Assembly: GCA_027186245.1 (NCBI GenBank) | Contig: CP114488.1 | Span: 2,926,501 to 2,990,500 of the forward strand | Direction of reading: 5' to 3' | DNA from: Coriaria nepalensis | Taxonomy: Eukaryota > Streptophyta > Magnoliopsida > Cucurbitales > Coriariaceae | DNA length: 64,000 bases | Shown: piece after piece, positions 37,770-49,689 of the stretch | Position numbering within the stretch: position 1 is the first letter of the stretch | Layout: each line of letters begins with the position of its first letter | Notes under the pieces: model-generated | The model's input: only the letters and a program-made list of their open reading frames with translations | Databases searched by the model: none | Told to the model about the DNA's origin: nothing | Position numbers and translations under genes: made by a program

Positions 37770-39324
37770 ATGGGTAGTGCAACACTTCCACCAGGTTTCA
37801 GATTCCACCCAACTGATGAAGAACTGGTTGGATATTACTTGAAAAGAAAAGTGGAAGGGCTTGAAATCGAACTCGAAGTTATCCCCGTGATCGAGTTGTA
37901 CAAATTCGATCCATGGGAACTGCCAGGTACTACTTATTTTTAAGATTATAAGAGTAATATTCAAATATTAAAGCAGGAGTCTTTTTCTTTGAAATCATTG
38001 AGCACTGCATTATATTCTCTTGCCTTGTGCAAACAAGTCACAAAACAGAGAATTTGTACAAGTACTTCTTTTGACGGGGGAGGGGGGGGGGGTGTTTATT
38101 TTACGTTTTCAATCATGCAACTAAACATAGTTCAACTTTGAAAGAATCTTCTATTTTTTTTTTTTGTTTTTGTTTTTATTTTTTGCCCCTAAGTACTGTA
38201 AATCTTTCTCTCTTGTCTTTTTCTCTCTAGACAAAGTAAAAAGTGTTGAGCAAGAATAGTAGCAATTTTTTTTTTTTGTTTTTTTTGGCCTTATCAATTC
38301 AATATTTAAAAGATAAGCAATGATTTTACAGAGAAATCATTTCTTCCTAAAAGAGACATGGAGTGGTTTTTCTTCTGTCCTAGAGATAGAAAGTACCCAA
38401 ATGGCTCAAGGACTAATAGAGCCACCAAAGCTGGTTATTGGAAAGCGACCGGAAAAGACCGGAAAGTTGTCTGTCAATCATCTCTCATGGGGTATCGTAA
38501 AACCCTTGTTTTCTATCGCGGGCGAGCCCCACTGGGAGATCGGACGGACTGGGTTATGCATGAATATCGCCTCTCTGATGATCAAACTCAAGGAACACAA
38601 AGTTTTCAAGTATGTATAGAGCAACTCTTATACGTAGTTCTTTTTTTTTTCCCCTTAGTTCTTATGCAATCTTAATGATATGAATATTTTATATCTTTTT
38701 TAGGGGGCATTCGCTTTGTGCCGGGTTGTTAAAAGGAACGAGCAAGCACAAAAGGGCAAGGTTAACGCTGGAGATAGTTCAAGCAATAATGATAATCTCA
38801 CATCAACAAGTTTAGTCTTGAATGAGAGTGGTCATTCAAGCCCCATCACTTCTCAATATGAAGTTAATCCCAATCCAATGGCACAATATGATACATCTCA
38901 AATAGAGACTGATCCTTCAAAACTATGGATTTCACCTGAATTGATTCTTGATTCATCCAAGGTAATGAATGAAAATTTCAAAAAGAAAAAGAAAAGACGT
39001 TTATGTATCTGGATCGGTTAGTAATTTAAAAAATCTCGAAATTTGCAGGATTGCCCTCGAGTCGGGGAGACCATGTCTCAGTACTTTCCACAATATGACC
39101 TTTCGAGCTCAGCAACACAATGGCATACATATGAAAGTAAGGAAATATCCCCAAGCTCGTCTTATTCGAATTTCAATGGCGAAATTGATCCTGCTGATAA
39201 TCTTAGTCAGTTAGGTGGCTACAGCATGAATATGTCACCTTATTCGGGACAACTGAATTATATGGATTTTCCGTATGAAGATTATGATCAGAACAGTTCA
39301 CTAGGATTTCCCAAACTCTTCTGA
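37770..39324 (+). CDS. NAC domain transcription factor, ANAC071/ANAC096/ANAC011 group
   Basis: Nuclear DNA-binding transcription factor. Exons are 37770-37926, 38332-38609, 38704-38961 and 39049-39324, all GT-AG. The joined frame is 969 bases (322 residues). The NAC domain fills about residues 6-158. Its subdomain A is [14 protein letters not shown]. Later come [55 protein letters not shown] and, at the start of exon 3, [13 protein letters not shown]. These match the ANAC071/096/011 group, which in Arabidopsis acts in wound and graft tissue reunion and in ABA or drought responses. The C-terminal half is Ser/Asn-rich and acidic, as expected for an activation region. It is convergent with the ALMT gene. 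Group placement is strong; the exact orthologue is not settled. Confidence 0.95.
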
Positions 39325-41678
39325 AATCTAAGTGAAGTTACATTATAATGTCTCATCCGGAAAGGGTCCCCAAGACAAACGCCTTTTAACGTTGGTTCTT
39401 GATGTGGAAAATAAAGGGAAGCGTCTTCTAATATTCAGAAGGAAGGATTTTGTGTCTAGAGTATGTTTTGTTTTGTTGGTTTAGTATGTGTCTTGGTTCA
39501 GTTCTTTATGTTTCTTAAGATCCTGTAATCTCGGTGACTATCACTTTTATCGATTTCACCAGAGTTGTATCGTTAAATGTAATTTGTTTCTTGAATTGGT
39601 GGGTATACTAAATTGATGTAATTTGGATTTGGGGTATACAACACAAGGTTTCAATATGCAACTGGTAGAGCTTTCTTTTATAAACATAACAAGCCATTCC
39701 ACTAATTATAAGTTTATATTTAAGCCACTTTCTTTCGAGTTTCTTATTGGTTCCTAATTTGGTTTTTCTTGAGGGCCAACGTGGTATTAAAATTTCTATC
39801 ACAGTGTTAAAAGCATGTTTTGAATTGTTCCCTTACCCCTTCTTCACTTCTTCACATAGACAAGAATCTTTCAAAAGAAGCTGAAACTACTGTAACTTAA
39901 GAAGGTGCTTTTTATGATTTCACCAGAAAAGTGGACTGAGATGACACATTGTGCCCTTACTTTCCATTCAACTTATAGAGAGTACAAGACTCTTGACATT
40001 TGAAAAATCCAAGGACAGAAGAATTAAAATGGGAATTACTCACTTGATTATTGTAAATAAATGGAATAACAACGGATTTGGAGCTCTGGTATCTGTTCAT
40101 TGGCTGTTTCCAACGAAAATTGGGCCACAAAACTTTATTCTAGAGCATTAGACTTCTATTTCTACTAGACTAGTAACTCAAACTTGAACAATACTTCTAT
40201 TATGTGTTCTTGTTAATTTTTTTAGTTATCTTGTTCTGTGATTTCATTGATTAATTTATGGGCCTAAACCCGGAAAAGACGGTTGTCATTACCTCTACGA
40301 AACGGTGTCTATAACTTATTCAACTCCTTTAGATATTGCAACACTATTTTTTATACTTCTCTAACTAGATTCTCCCACCACCACCCCCTCTCACCCCTCC
40401 TTTATAAAACCTTTTCCTTGGACAGGAAGGTATCAAGTAGCTGATGGCAAGTAAATATATGTTTGTGTAGCTAGGAAAGCCACTTTACCTCTTGTGCTCT
40501 TTTGATTTGATTCTGAATTGAGGAAAATGAAATGCATTGACGAAAGTGATGCATTGGACTTATTTATACATGTATACTTTCACATTTGACAAATACTAGT
40601 TAATTATTTATGTTGGAAAATTAGTATCTCATTATGCTATATTTATACTTGATTTTGAGTGGGGCCCGCTTCGTGTAAACGAAAACTAAAAATTGATTCG
40701 AGTTTTTTTCTACGAGAGCTTCGACTTGGTATATGATATACTCAAAATAATTAATGGGTGAATGAAAAATTGAATCTCAAAGTGCAACAATTATAATTTT
40801 TTGAAGTAGAAAAAATGAAGGAGACAAATTTTGTTATACATTAGAAAGGAAAATAAATGGGAGAGTGTATATACAATTGCACATTTGTTAATGAGCAGTA
40901 AAATATAAGTTAAAATATTTTTTTTTGCATGCCTCTGTAGGGGATGCCAATTCAGATCGGATTGGGCTTGATTCGTATACGCTCGCACTTGAGCACACCG
41001 AATGACAGTCCGAAAATGACCTAGTTTGCTTTGACTCTCCCTTCATCAAATTTAAATCTGTATTGAAGTCAGATTAAATTCTTATTAATTTCCTCTTTGA
41101 AAATACACCAAGAAAACAAAGTCTCTTAGTTTTCCTTGCTTCCCTCTAGAGTTCGAACAATTTTTGAGTTTGCCAGAATAATATCGGTGGTGCACCGCTA
41201 TTATTCATCTATTTTACTTTCTGTACCGACGTGAGAGGGCAAATATGTTTTGAGGAAACTATTGTATAATAAACATCGGTTTGATTCTCAATTTCTTACC
41301 TCATTATTCTCGGCACATTCTATTTTATTATTCCAGTAGATTTTTTGTATTTTATTTTTGTATTTTATTATTTACTGGTTACTATTTGACTTCTTACAAA
41401 TTTTGTTTGATATATTACTGTTTACTATATTCTGTATCTATATACTATTCATTGTTTTTGTTTTTGTTTTTGTTTTTTTTTTTATATTATATCTAACTCC
41501 TACAATACTAATTTTCTGTTTATTATATATAACACCTACAATTTCATCAACACATTGTTAAATATGCAATCTTTACCCAAGACATTTTCTACTTTTTTAA
41601 ACTTCCAAGAACAATGTCATACATATGAATGTATAAAAGATGATCTCAAAATGAATTCAACCATATAAAAACAATCAA
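39325..41678. other. Convergent intergenic region between NAC and ALMT genes
   Basis: Holds the 3' UTRs of both genes and AT-rich spacer. A GTTTTT-type repeat and T-tract lies near 41454-41480. No gene or transposon with recognisable protein was seen. Confidence 0.4.
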
Positions 41679-43738
41679 CTAATCCGCCCCTCCTGTTGAG
41701 AAATGAATGTGCTGAGAACCATTATTCTTATTCGGCTTCTCGCAAGTCACAATAATATCCCCATACTCTTTATTATCTTTAAACTCTCTGAAGCAAGCAA
41801 TTCTGCCTAGTTCCTCTACTTCTTCAATCACATTATCTAGCTTGGCCACTATCTCCGCAAGTAAAGCAGCAAAAGCAGCAAAAGGAAGTGCTTCCAAAAA
41901 CTCGAGGCTAGTGATAGCAATCTTGCTCAACTGTGGTCTCAACACTTTCCTCTCTGCATCCTTAGATTGCTCTGATACCCTTTTTTTCCATTCAAACAAG
42001 GCACAAGTATCTGTTTTCACACTTGATAGTGACACTACATTGTTGTTCTTTTGACTCGCTTGTGCAGCGGCTAGAGCTAGAAAATTGCTGGCTTGGTTTT
42101 TCTTTGAGCCGAGGAAGAGACGTGGCTGAGACTTGATGGCTAAGTTTAGGTCCTTGAGGGCCTCATGGAGATGATCGGAGAGAATCTCCGGTGAGCATTG
42201 ATTACGATTTCTTACGCTATCTGCAAGTTCTCTTAGTGCTTTTGTTACTTCTTTTGATACTCTAATGCATGGATCCTTGAAGAGGGTCCTAACTGATCTT
42301 GGAGTCTAATAGAAGAAAAAGAAAACACAGAAGTAAATATGATCCAATCAAACATGAAAAAAGAAAAAGGTGAATTTATAAATCATATGTGAAAGGTATT
42401 GAATTTCGAATAATAATTAATACCTGAATTTCAGTTTGTAAACAACCATGCAGAGCTACGACTGTGTAACCGAAATTCCGAAGAACGCCTCCTAGTTTGA
42501 CATATTGCTGCCATGGAAATTTGAAGTGTCTTGAGTGCCTTGGCTCCCAGCTTGCATGTAATGCCTTTTCATAACACAAAGCAAACACTAAAATTTAAAA
42601 TTACTTCTTTGTATAAGGTCATTTTAAGTGAAATATTTGCTAGGAATGAATAATGTACCAGAGTTTCATCTATTGATTTTGAGTCCAAAACGGCCTTATA
42701 ACCTTTATATATCAGGTCCTCCTCGGAAGATTTATCTTCGGCTTCGTTTTCCCCAGTATGTTCATTGAAATACTCATTTACACAAGCTGAAAAGGTTGTA
42801 TTGATTAGTGTTAGCGTTTATGCATAAACTTAAAATTAGTTAATATCAATGAAGGGGATAGTTTTCGGGTTTTAGTAATTACCTTCTATAGATTTTGCTA
42901 GCCCTTCAAGTTTAGTGACAGTTAGATTATGGAGGTCTTCTCCTGACCAATTTGGGAAAACTAGTAGACTCATCATAAGACAGATACCACAACCAATAGC
43001 TATGGTGTAGAGACGCTGATGCGCAATCTTCAGAACATTTTCAAGACGGTAGGTAGAAACGGTAATTAGATTGAATGTCAAGAGGAAAATTACAACCCCG
43101 TAATCATAATGCTTCTTTATATAGGGAATGAACCTCATATAAGTAGCTGCCACTCCTACAAAATTGAATGTAATATATGGTTAGTCTATAAAAACCTAAG
43201 AAATATGTATACATCATGTAACGGATTATAAAACATACCTATTAGAAAAACTGCAAACGCGATAAACACCGCTCGAAAAACCTGGCCAGTACCATTTGCA
43301 ATGTACTCGAAGAAGAAAGCTAATGATCCTGCCATAAGGGTCCCTAGTCCTCTGTTAAGTCCTTTGCATAAAGTTGCTCCTATGTTTAACAGAATCTTAA
43401 TATTTCAATAAAGAAAGAATATAAACACGACAATGAAAATCAATATGTTACAGAAATTTAGACATTCACTACTAACCGGCAGTGAACTCAAGGACAACAA
43501 CAACAGTCATGACAGCCCAAATGGCATTTTCTCCAATCCCTTCGGACAATGGCGCCATTAGATATAGTAATGAAACCAGTGTTAGAGAAAAACCAACTTT
43601 TAATGAATGAACTACTCTTCTAGGGTCTTCTTCTCCAACTTTCCTCGACGTTCTCCACATCGAACTAGGTAAGCTTTTCAATTCTCTAACACATACCTCT
43701 ATCTGTGTCCTCCATTTTCCCTTCAACTCCATTTTCAT
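41679..43738 (-). CDS. Aluminium-activated malate transporter family anion channel, ALMT12/QUAC1-like
   Basis: Membrane anion channel. Minus-strand exons are 43738-43477, 43379-43239, 43155-42883, 42786-42659, 42564-42424 and 42305-41679, all GT-AG. The joined frame is 1572 bases (523 residues). The N-terminal half holds about six hydrophobic segments with EDPRRVVHSLKVG, AIWAVMTVVVVLEF and GATLCKGLNRGLGTL. The conserved WEP motif is at residues 274-276 (ASWEPRH). The long C-terminal half has LRPQLSKIAI, SLEFLEALPFAAFA and NVIEEVEELGRIA. These are closest to ALMT12-14. ALMT12 is the R-type (rapid) malate-dependent anion channel of guard cells that helps stomata close. A second ATG lies two codons downstream of the first; either could start the protein. 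Neighbouring a NAC gene of this group is also the Arabidopsis arrangement for ALMT12-14. Confidence 0.94.
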
Positions 43739-46093
43739 TTATGAAGCTATGATGAATGCACTAACTATGGATATGATGAAAGAAATAGACCGGTTTTATA
43801 TCATCCTTCAATTCGTTAAAAGCCAAAGGAAAAATGGGAAAAAATGGTGGGTATTTATAGTGGATGAAAAGGGTAGTTTTGATGGAGCAAGAAAGGGGAG
43901 TATCATGTGAAGTTATTGGCTATAATGACAAAGGTTTTGAGAAATAGGTGATCTGTTGCTTTATTGGTTAGGAGAGTGACGCTCTGCTAAGATTCACATG
44001 CTTGCATTAAAGAAGAGAAGATACTGAAGAGGCAGGTTGCTTTCATAAAAATCAAGTGTCAACGCCTAAAAGAAAACCAATTTTGCTGAAATACTTCCTC
44101 ATAAATGAGGGTGATAATTATAGGGTCTCATGATCACTTGGTTTAGGCTAGAGAGTCGGTCTTAACGTGATATCAATAATGACTTTGATTCAAGAAAAAT
44201 CTCTTGGGTGATAATCTCTAATGACATGAAGCGGCTGTTCGTACGTGACATAATCCCCTTCTAAATAAATAGTAGAGCCAAACTAGATATTAAATCCTTT
44301 AAAATTTTGATTTATATCCTTAAAGTTATAATAATTAGTTAAAAGTTTTTTAAACTTTTATAAATTAAACATAGGTCCTTAACGGTCATCTTACGTCGAC
44401 GTCGACGAACAGCTGCTGATATGTCATGCCTAGTTAACAAACATGTCGTTTCATACCATCTCAACAAATATTATTACCTAAAATTTTTGAGTTATTATTA
44501 TTTTACTCGTCTTCCACGTCTTCGTCACATCTCGGTATGAGATTGTTCGAGGTGATGGTCAGAGTAATGAGTGATGGTTTCGCTTCAGTTCATCCGTGGA
44601 ATTTCTCTTGAATTTCGCATAATGAAGAGAGTAGTAGTACTAGCTATTTCTGCTTTTACTCCGTCCCACTGAAAATTTCACCATTTTAGAACTTTGAAAA
44701 AAAACTTCCAGATTTGAGATAATAAGGAGAAAGAGAGGGAAAAAATAAAAAATAAAAAATAAAAATAAAAAGAAAGAAAAAGAAAAGAGAGATGAAGAGA
44801 AGGAGAGTGGGTAGGAGATAAAAGGCAGCAGTGAGCAGTTACAGTGGTGGGATATAATGAAGATAGAGATAAGTGGAAAAAATAAAAATAAAATAAAAAT
44901 TCATCCTAATGAAGATGAAGCTGGAGCTGTCGGATGTTTGTAAAAGACATCTAACTTAGAGACTATTTTATATGTAGAGTTTTATAAAGCCAATCCATAT
45001 AACGAAACTAGATAATAATTTAAGGGAGTATTTAAATAATATTTTTTATAATTAATTTATAATTTTAAATAATAATAATAATAATAATATTTAATTTATT
45101 AAATAAAATAAATAATAATAATTATTTATTTTATAATATATAATAAAATAATTTATTTATTTTAATAATATTTACTTCTAATAATATAAATATATTATTT
45201 ATTTTATAATTTATAATAATTTATTTTATCGGTTATATAGTGATTTCGACTTTTTTCTTTTTAACTATTGTATTAAGATAATCTTAAATTATATTATCAA
45301 TTTCATTTTTTTAAATTAGACTCAATCATTACTTACTTTATAAATTTTATAACCTTTTGTTTACTCGATAGATTGATGGATCGTCGAGCCATCAAATATC
45401 ATAATTTTTTGTTTATTTTGACCCATCAAATATTATATCCGCTAATCAGTTAACTTATATGATAATAAAATGAATAATGATTGAGTCTAATTTTTAAATA
45501 TTTAATTAAAAAAAATAAAATTATTAAAGAAACAAACACATGCACTAAGATAATAAAGTATATTTATAATTCATTATTATATTTATATCATAATCTTATT
45601 TTTAAATACATACATAAATACAAACACAATACAAACTAATGTATACCAACGCAACATAACATAATCCATGCGGTGCCACCTCTAATCTCTGTATGTATAT
45701 ATATGTCAATCAAACTAAGATTTTTTCAATCATAAAACAAATATCGAGAGAACGTATTATAGAGGCCTTTATCTAGTTTTACTATATCATGGAGGTTAAA
45801 TCCTGTTTTCCCTGAAAAGATTGAACCCTCTGGCCTCTTCTCTCTCTCTCTCTCTCTCTTCGAAATTTTCAGCGATGGAAGATCTTCTCTAGTTACAGTG
45901 AGTCCTTCTTGCTCCCCTTCTTCTCTGTTATCAATTTCATCAAGATCTTCGCTCCCCCTTCTCCCTCTTCTGATTATTTCCGATCTTATTTTCCGTGTAA
46001 AGAAACGCCAAGAAAAACAGCAAATACTATTTATATATATATATATATATATATTCAATTCAATCTGTTTTTCTTCTTCGTAAAATACTGTGA
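43739..46093. other. Intergenic region between ALMT and MIP1-like genes
   Basis: Divergent upstream regions of two genes. It contains AT-rich low-complexity sequence (AAT and TTTA repeats, 45070-45230), a possible MITE at 45290-45510, a CT repeat at 45839-45860 and a TA repeat at 46031-46053 in the presumed 5' UTR of the RING gene. No gene seen. Confidence 0.4.
45290..45510. mobile_element. Possible MITE with inverted arms
   Basis: AAATTAGACTCAATCATTAC near 45313-45332 is matched in reverse complement by AATGATTGAGTCTAATTTTT near 45476-45495, a match of about 18 bases. The interior contains a repeated (G/C)CCATCAAATAT unit. No coding capacity. Outer ends cannot be fixed. Confidence 0.4.
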
Positions 46094-49000
46094 ATGGAAA
46101 TGGGTTGCACTGCAAGAGAGAAGCATATCCGTGCACCTCGGAGGAATCGATCTGTGAAGCACCATTTCGATTCTTGTTGCCATCTTGACAGAGCTTCTTC
46201 GATCCCTAAATCGATCCTTGAATCGATCCTTGAATCGGGCCTGAAACCGTTGAATTACCATCCGGTTCTGAGTGATGAGGTACAAAACCCTACCCCTAGC
46301 TCTAGCCCCAATCCCAATCCTAAACTTGATGATAGTGGGTGGGGTTACTGTATAGAGGAACAGTTGGAAGAGATTCTGTTGAAAAACCTTGAATTCCTGT
46401 ACCATGAAGCTATGTCTAAGCTTGTTTCATTGGGTTATGATGAGGATATTGCCCTTAATGCAGTTTTGCGAAATGGCCATTGTTATGGTAGTATGGATGT
46501 CTTAACGAATATATTGCATAATTCATTGGCTTATTTGGATAGCACTTGTAATGATGGTAGTAGTAGTGGTGCCGATGATAATAACAGTAATGTGAATTTA
46601 GATGAAGCTGAGCCTATTTTTACTGATTTAAGGCAGTTAGAGGAGTGCTCTTTAGCAGGCATGGTTTGTTTATTGCAACAAGTTAGACCTCAATTGAGTA
46701 AAGGCGATGCTATGTGGTGTTTGCTTATGAGTGATCTTCATGTGGGTCGGGCTAGTACTATGGAAATTCCGGTTTTTCCTCCAATTCCAAGTGATGGGAA
46801 TTTGGGCAGTGTTGCTTCTATATCTAGTGTTGAAAATGTGGGGAACGATACTCTTAGTGCTCTAGCTCCAACACTTTGCAAGTTTCATGGTGGTTGGGGT
46901 TTTGGAAATGGAGGGAGTTCAGATTTTCCAGTTGAACCATTTTGTTCACATGCCAATGAGGGGAATTTGCTAAGAGATTTTGAGTGTCCTAAGCGGTTTA
47001 ATCTTTCTCCGTCAATGAAATCTTTGTTGAAAAGGAATGTAGCTTTTTTTGCTGCTGGTTTTCGAGCTAACTCTAGGCAGTTTCAAACAACACAGAAGAC
47101 ACCATGTTCAAATTCTTTGCCTAGTGGAGATAATTCCAGAGAGGTTTCAACAGCTGAGAAGTATGAGGATTCTCAGAATTCGAAGAACAATAATCTTGTT
47201 AATTCCGTTTTAAGTAAATTTCGTGATCTGAATCTTGATGAGAATATGGAGTTTGCAGGAGATGATCAGAAGGATGAGGTGATATTAACTCTACTTCATC
47301 AGATTAAAGAGTTCGAAAGACAAGTGAAAGAGCGGAAAGAATGGGCTCAAGAGAAGGCTATGCAAGCTGCAAGGAAGCTTAGTCAGGATTTGAAAGAGCT
47401 TAAGATATTGAGGATGGAAAGGGAAGAGACTCAAAGGATGAAGAAAGGGAAACAAACTCTTGAGGATACTACAATGAAGAGACTTTCAGAGATGGAAAAT
47501 GCTTTGAGAAAAGCAAGTGGTCAAGTGGACCGAGCAAATTCAGCTGTCAGAAGGCTTGAGACTGAAAATGCAGAAATTAGAGCAGAGATGGAGGCTTCAA
47601 AATTAAGTGCTGCAGAGTCTGTTACAACTTGTTTGGAAGTTGCAAAGAGAGAGAAGAAGTGTCTAAAGAGGCTATTGGCTTGGGAAAAGCAGAAGAGTAA
47701 GCTGCAGGGGGAGATTGTTGAGGAGAGGAGGAAGATTTCAGCGCAACAACAGCAGTTGGCTGAGATAAAGCAAGCTCAAAAAGAAGCCCAGGTATTGAAA
47801 AAGTATCGATTTGTTTATCTAAATGCGTGGTTTGTGGTTGTCTCTGTATGATAATAGATACCATGCTGGAAGAAGACTGACACAAGCAAGCATTTACGTT
47901 AGGATTAGATATTTAGTCCACTAAGTAAATTATAAGTCTGTGAAGTGAGATATGAGGGACAAATCTTGAGGAGTACATCCTATATGAGATCTGGAATTGA
48001 TTCGTAGAAAAACCATCAAGAAAATACTAAGTTGTCCACATAGACATATAGCTAAAGAGCTTGTTTAGAAAAAGTTTGTATGTTCTCTGTAATATACTTC
48101 TAAACTTTCACCAGCTACGCAGAAGCGTAGTTGGATAATGGTCCCAAGTAGGGTAAAAATAAGGAAAGTTAAAGGCACAAATAGGGAATGCTTCAGATGA
48201 AACCCAAATCCAAGTTCCAACACAATATGACCCTATTTATGAAGTATTTTCTTTTAATAAAAGATAAAAAAGGCTAACTCCAGTGTATTAGCATTCTTTG
48301 TATGAGTTGGCTGTTAATCTACCATCTTTACTATATGTGCATTATCTTTTGATTTTTTTTTTGGCCAAAAAAAATAAAAACATGGAGTGTATTTTATTAT
48401 TTTTTTGGGAGATTCAAATAATAGAGAAACCACTATATCTTTTAATTTTATTTTATGATGGGCTGTTGGAGAATCTTCACGTAATGCAAATGTTATACAT
48501 TTTATTTTGTGGTATTGCTCTCATAATCTCCATATCAATCTTTCAAATTTTCTATTGTGGTTATGCTAGTGTGTTCTTGACATCTCAGACAGTTAAGCAT
48601 TGATGATTTGGTAAATGAAACTAGTCTTTTTTTTTTTCCTGCCATAGACACATATAACCTGTAGAAAAACACCCTTGATATAACTATAGTTTAGTACTTC
48701 AAATTTTGTGTCATCCCTTTCCGTTTTAATGAGATACATGATGTCTTAGAGGTCAAGGACCTGATTTGTGAAGGCCGCCAAATTCTAGGTTAAACTGTCA
48801 GTGCTGTCAAAAGATTACAAATTTTGTCGCAACAAAGTACCAGCAATTATGTTTCTTTGCTGTGCAGCTTTGGTTTTTCTCTTCTCTTTCTGCATTCCTT
48901 CACACTCTTTTGCCAATTAGTATCTAAACTCCTTATCTTTCCAGGCAAAGTGGAAAAATGAGCTTGATGCAAAAGGTCAAGCCCTGGCCGACATAGAAGA

Positions 49001-49457
49001 GGAACGACGCATGAAAGAATCTACCGAAATCAGCAACAAAAGAAAACTCGAGGCTCTACGTCTCAAAATAGAAGTAGATTTCCAACGCCACAAAGATGAT
49101 CTACAAAGGCTCGAGCAAGAACTTTCTCGCCTAAAAACATCTTCTCAATCAACGGATTTACTTCCTCTACCAAACAATAGTGATAACAATAATCCACCCA
49201 ATGATGGAGGAGAAACAATTGCTAAGCTTCTTAGGGAATTAGACAATCTTGAGGATTCTTCAGAGGAAGTAATCAACCATGACAGGGATTGCATTGTTTG
49301 TATGAAAGATGAGGTATCTGTTGTTTTCTTGCCTTGTGCCCATCAAGTTATGTGTGCTAGCTGCAATGAGGATTATGGGAAAGAGGGTAAGGCTTCTTGC
49401 CCTTGTTGCAGTGTTCCTATTGAGCAAAGAATCCGGGTTTTTGGAGCTAGTTCTTAG
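46094..49457 (+). CDS. RING-type E3 ubiquitin ligase, MIP1/RF298-like
   Basis: Predicted RING ubiquitin ligase. Exon 1 is 46094-47791 and exon 2 48945-49457, joined across a 1,153-base GT-AG intron, for 736 residues. After a basic N-terminus comes the family's conserved block at about residues 83-145 (WGYCIEEQLEEILLKN, LVSLGYDEDIALNAVL). Then comes a Ser/Asn-rich linker, a long coiled coil (about 395-630) and a C-terminal C3HC4 RING. The zinc ligands are Cys682, Cys685, Cys697, His699, Cys703, Cys706, Cys718 and Cys721. The match is to MND1-interacting protein 1 and RF298/RF4 proteins, whose cellular roles are little known. Two ATGs lie two codons apart; the second, at 46100, would give the N-terminus MGCTAREK, a possible lipidation signal seen in this family, and may be the real start. 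Confidence 0.94.
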
Positions 49458-49689
49458 TTTCTAACTTTCTATTATATAGCTTTTATGTAAGTATCTACCG
49501 GAATACTTATAAGCAATACTTACAAGCTTTTATATAATATATGAGTAATTTCTCATCTATCATTCAATAAGCAATACCTTGCCACCAATGTAAGAGGATT
49601 CTTATGAAATTACATTAATTAGAGCATCTGTTATAAAAGTACATTCTTTTAGTACTTTGAGTAACAACAATATTAAAATACTTCAACCA

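Noticed and set aside
47622..47885. Minus-strand frame over the MIP1-like coiled coil
   Set aside because: Antisense shadow of a strongly supported coding exon.
48298..48603. 101-residue frame in the MIP1-like intron
   Set aside because: Hydrophobic low-complexity translation of T-rich intron DNA, with no family match.
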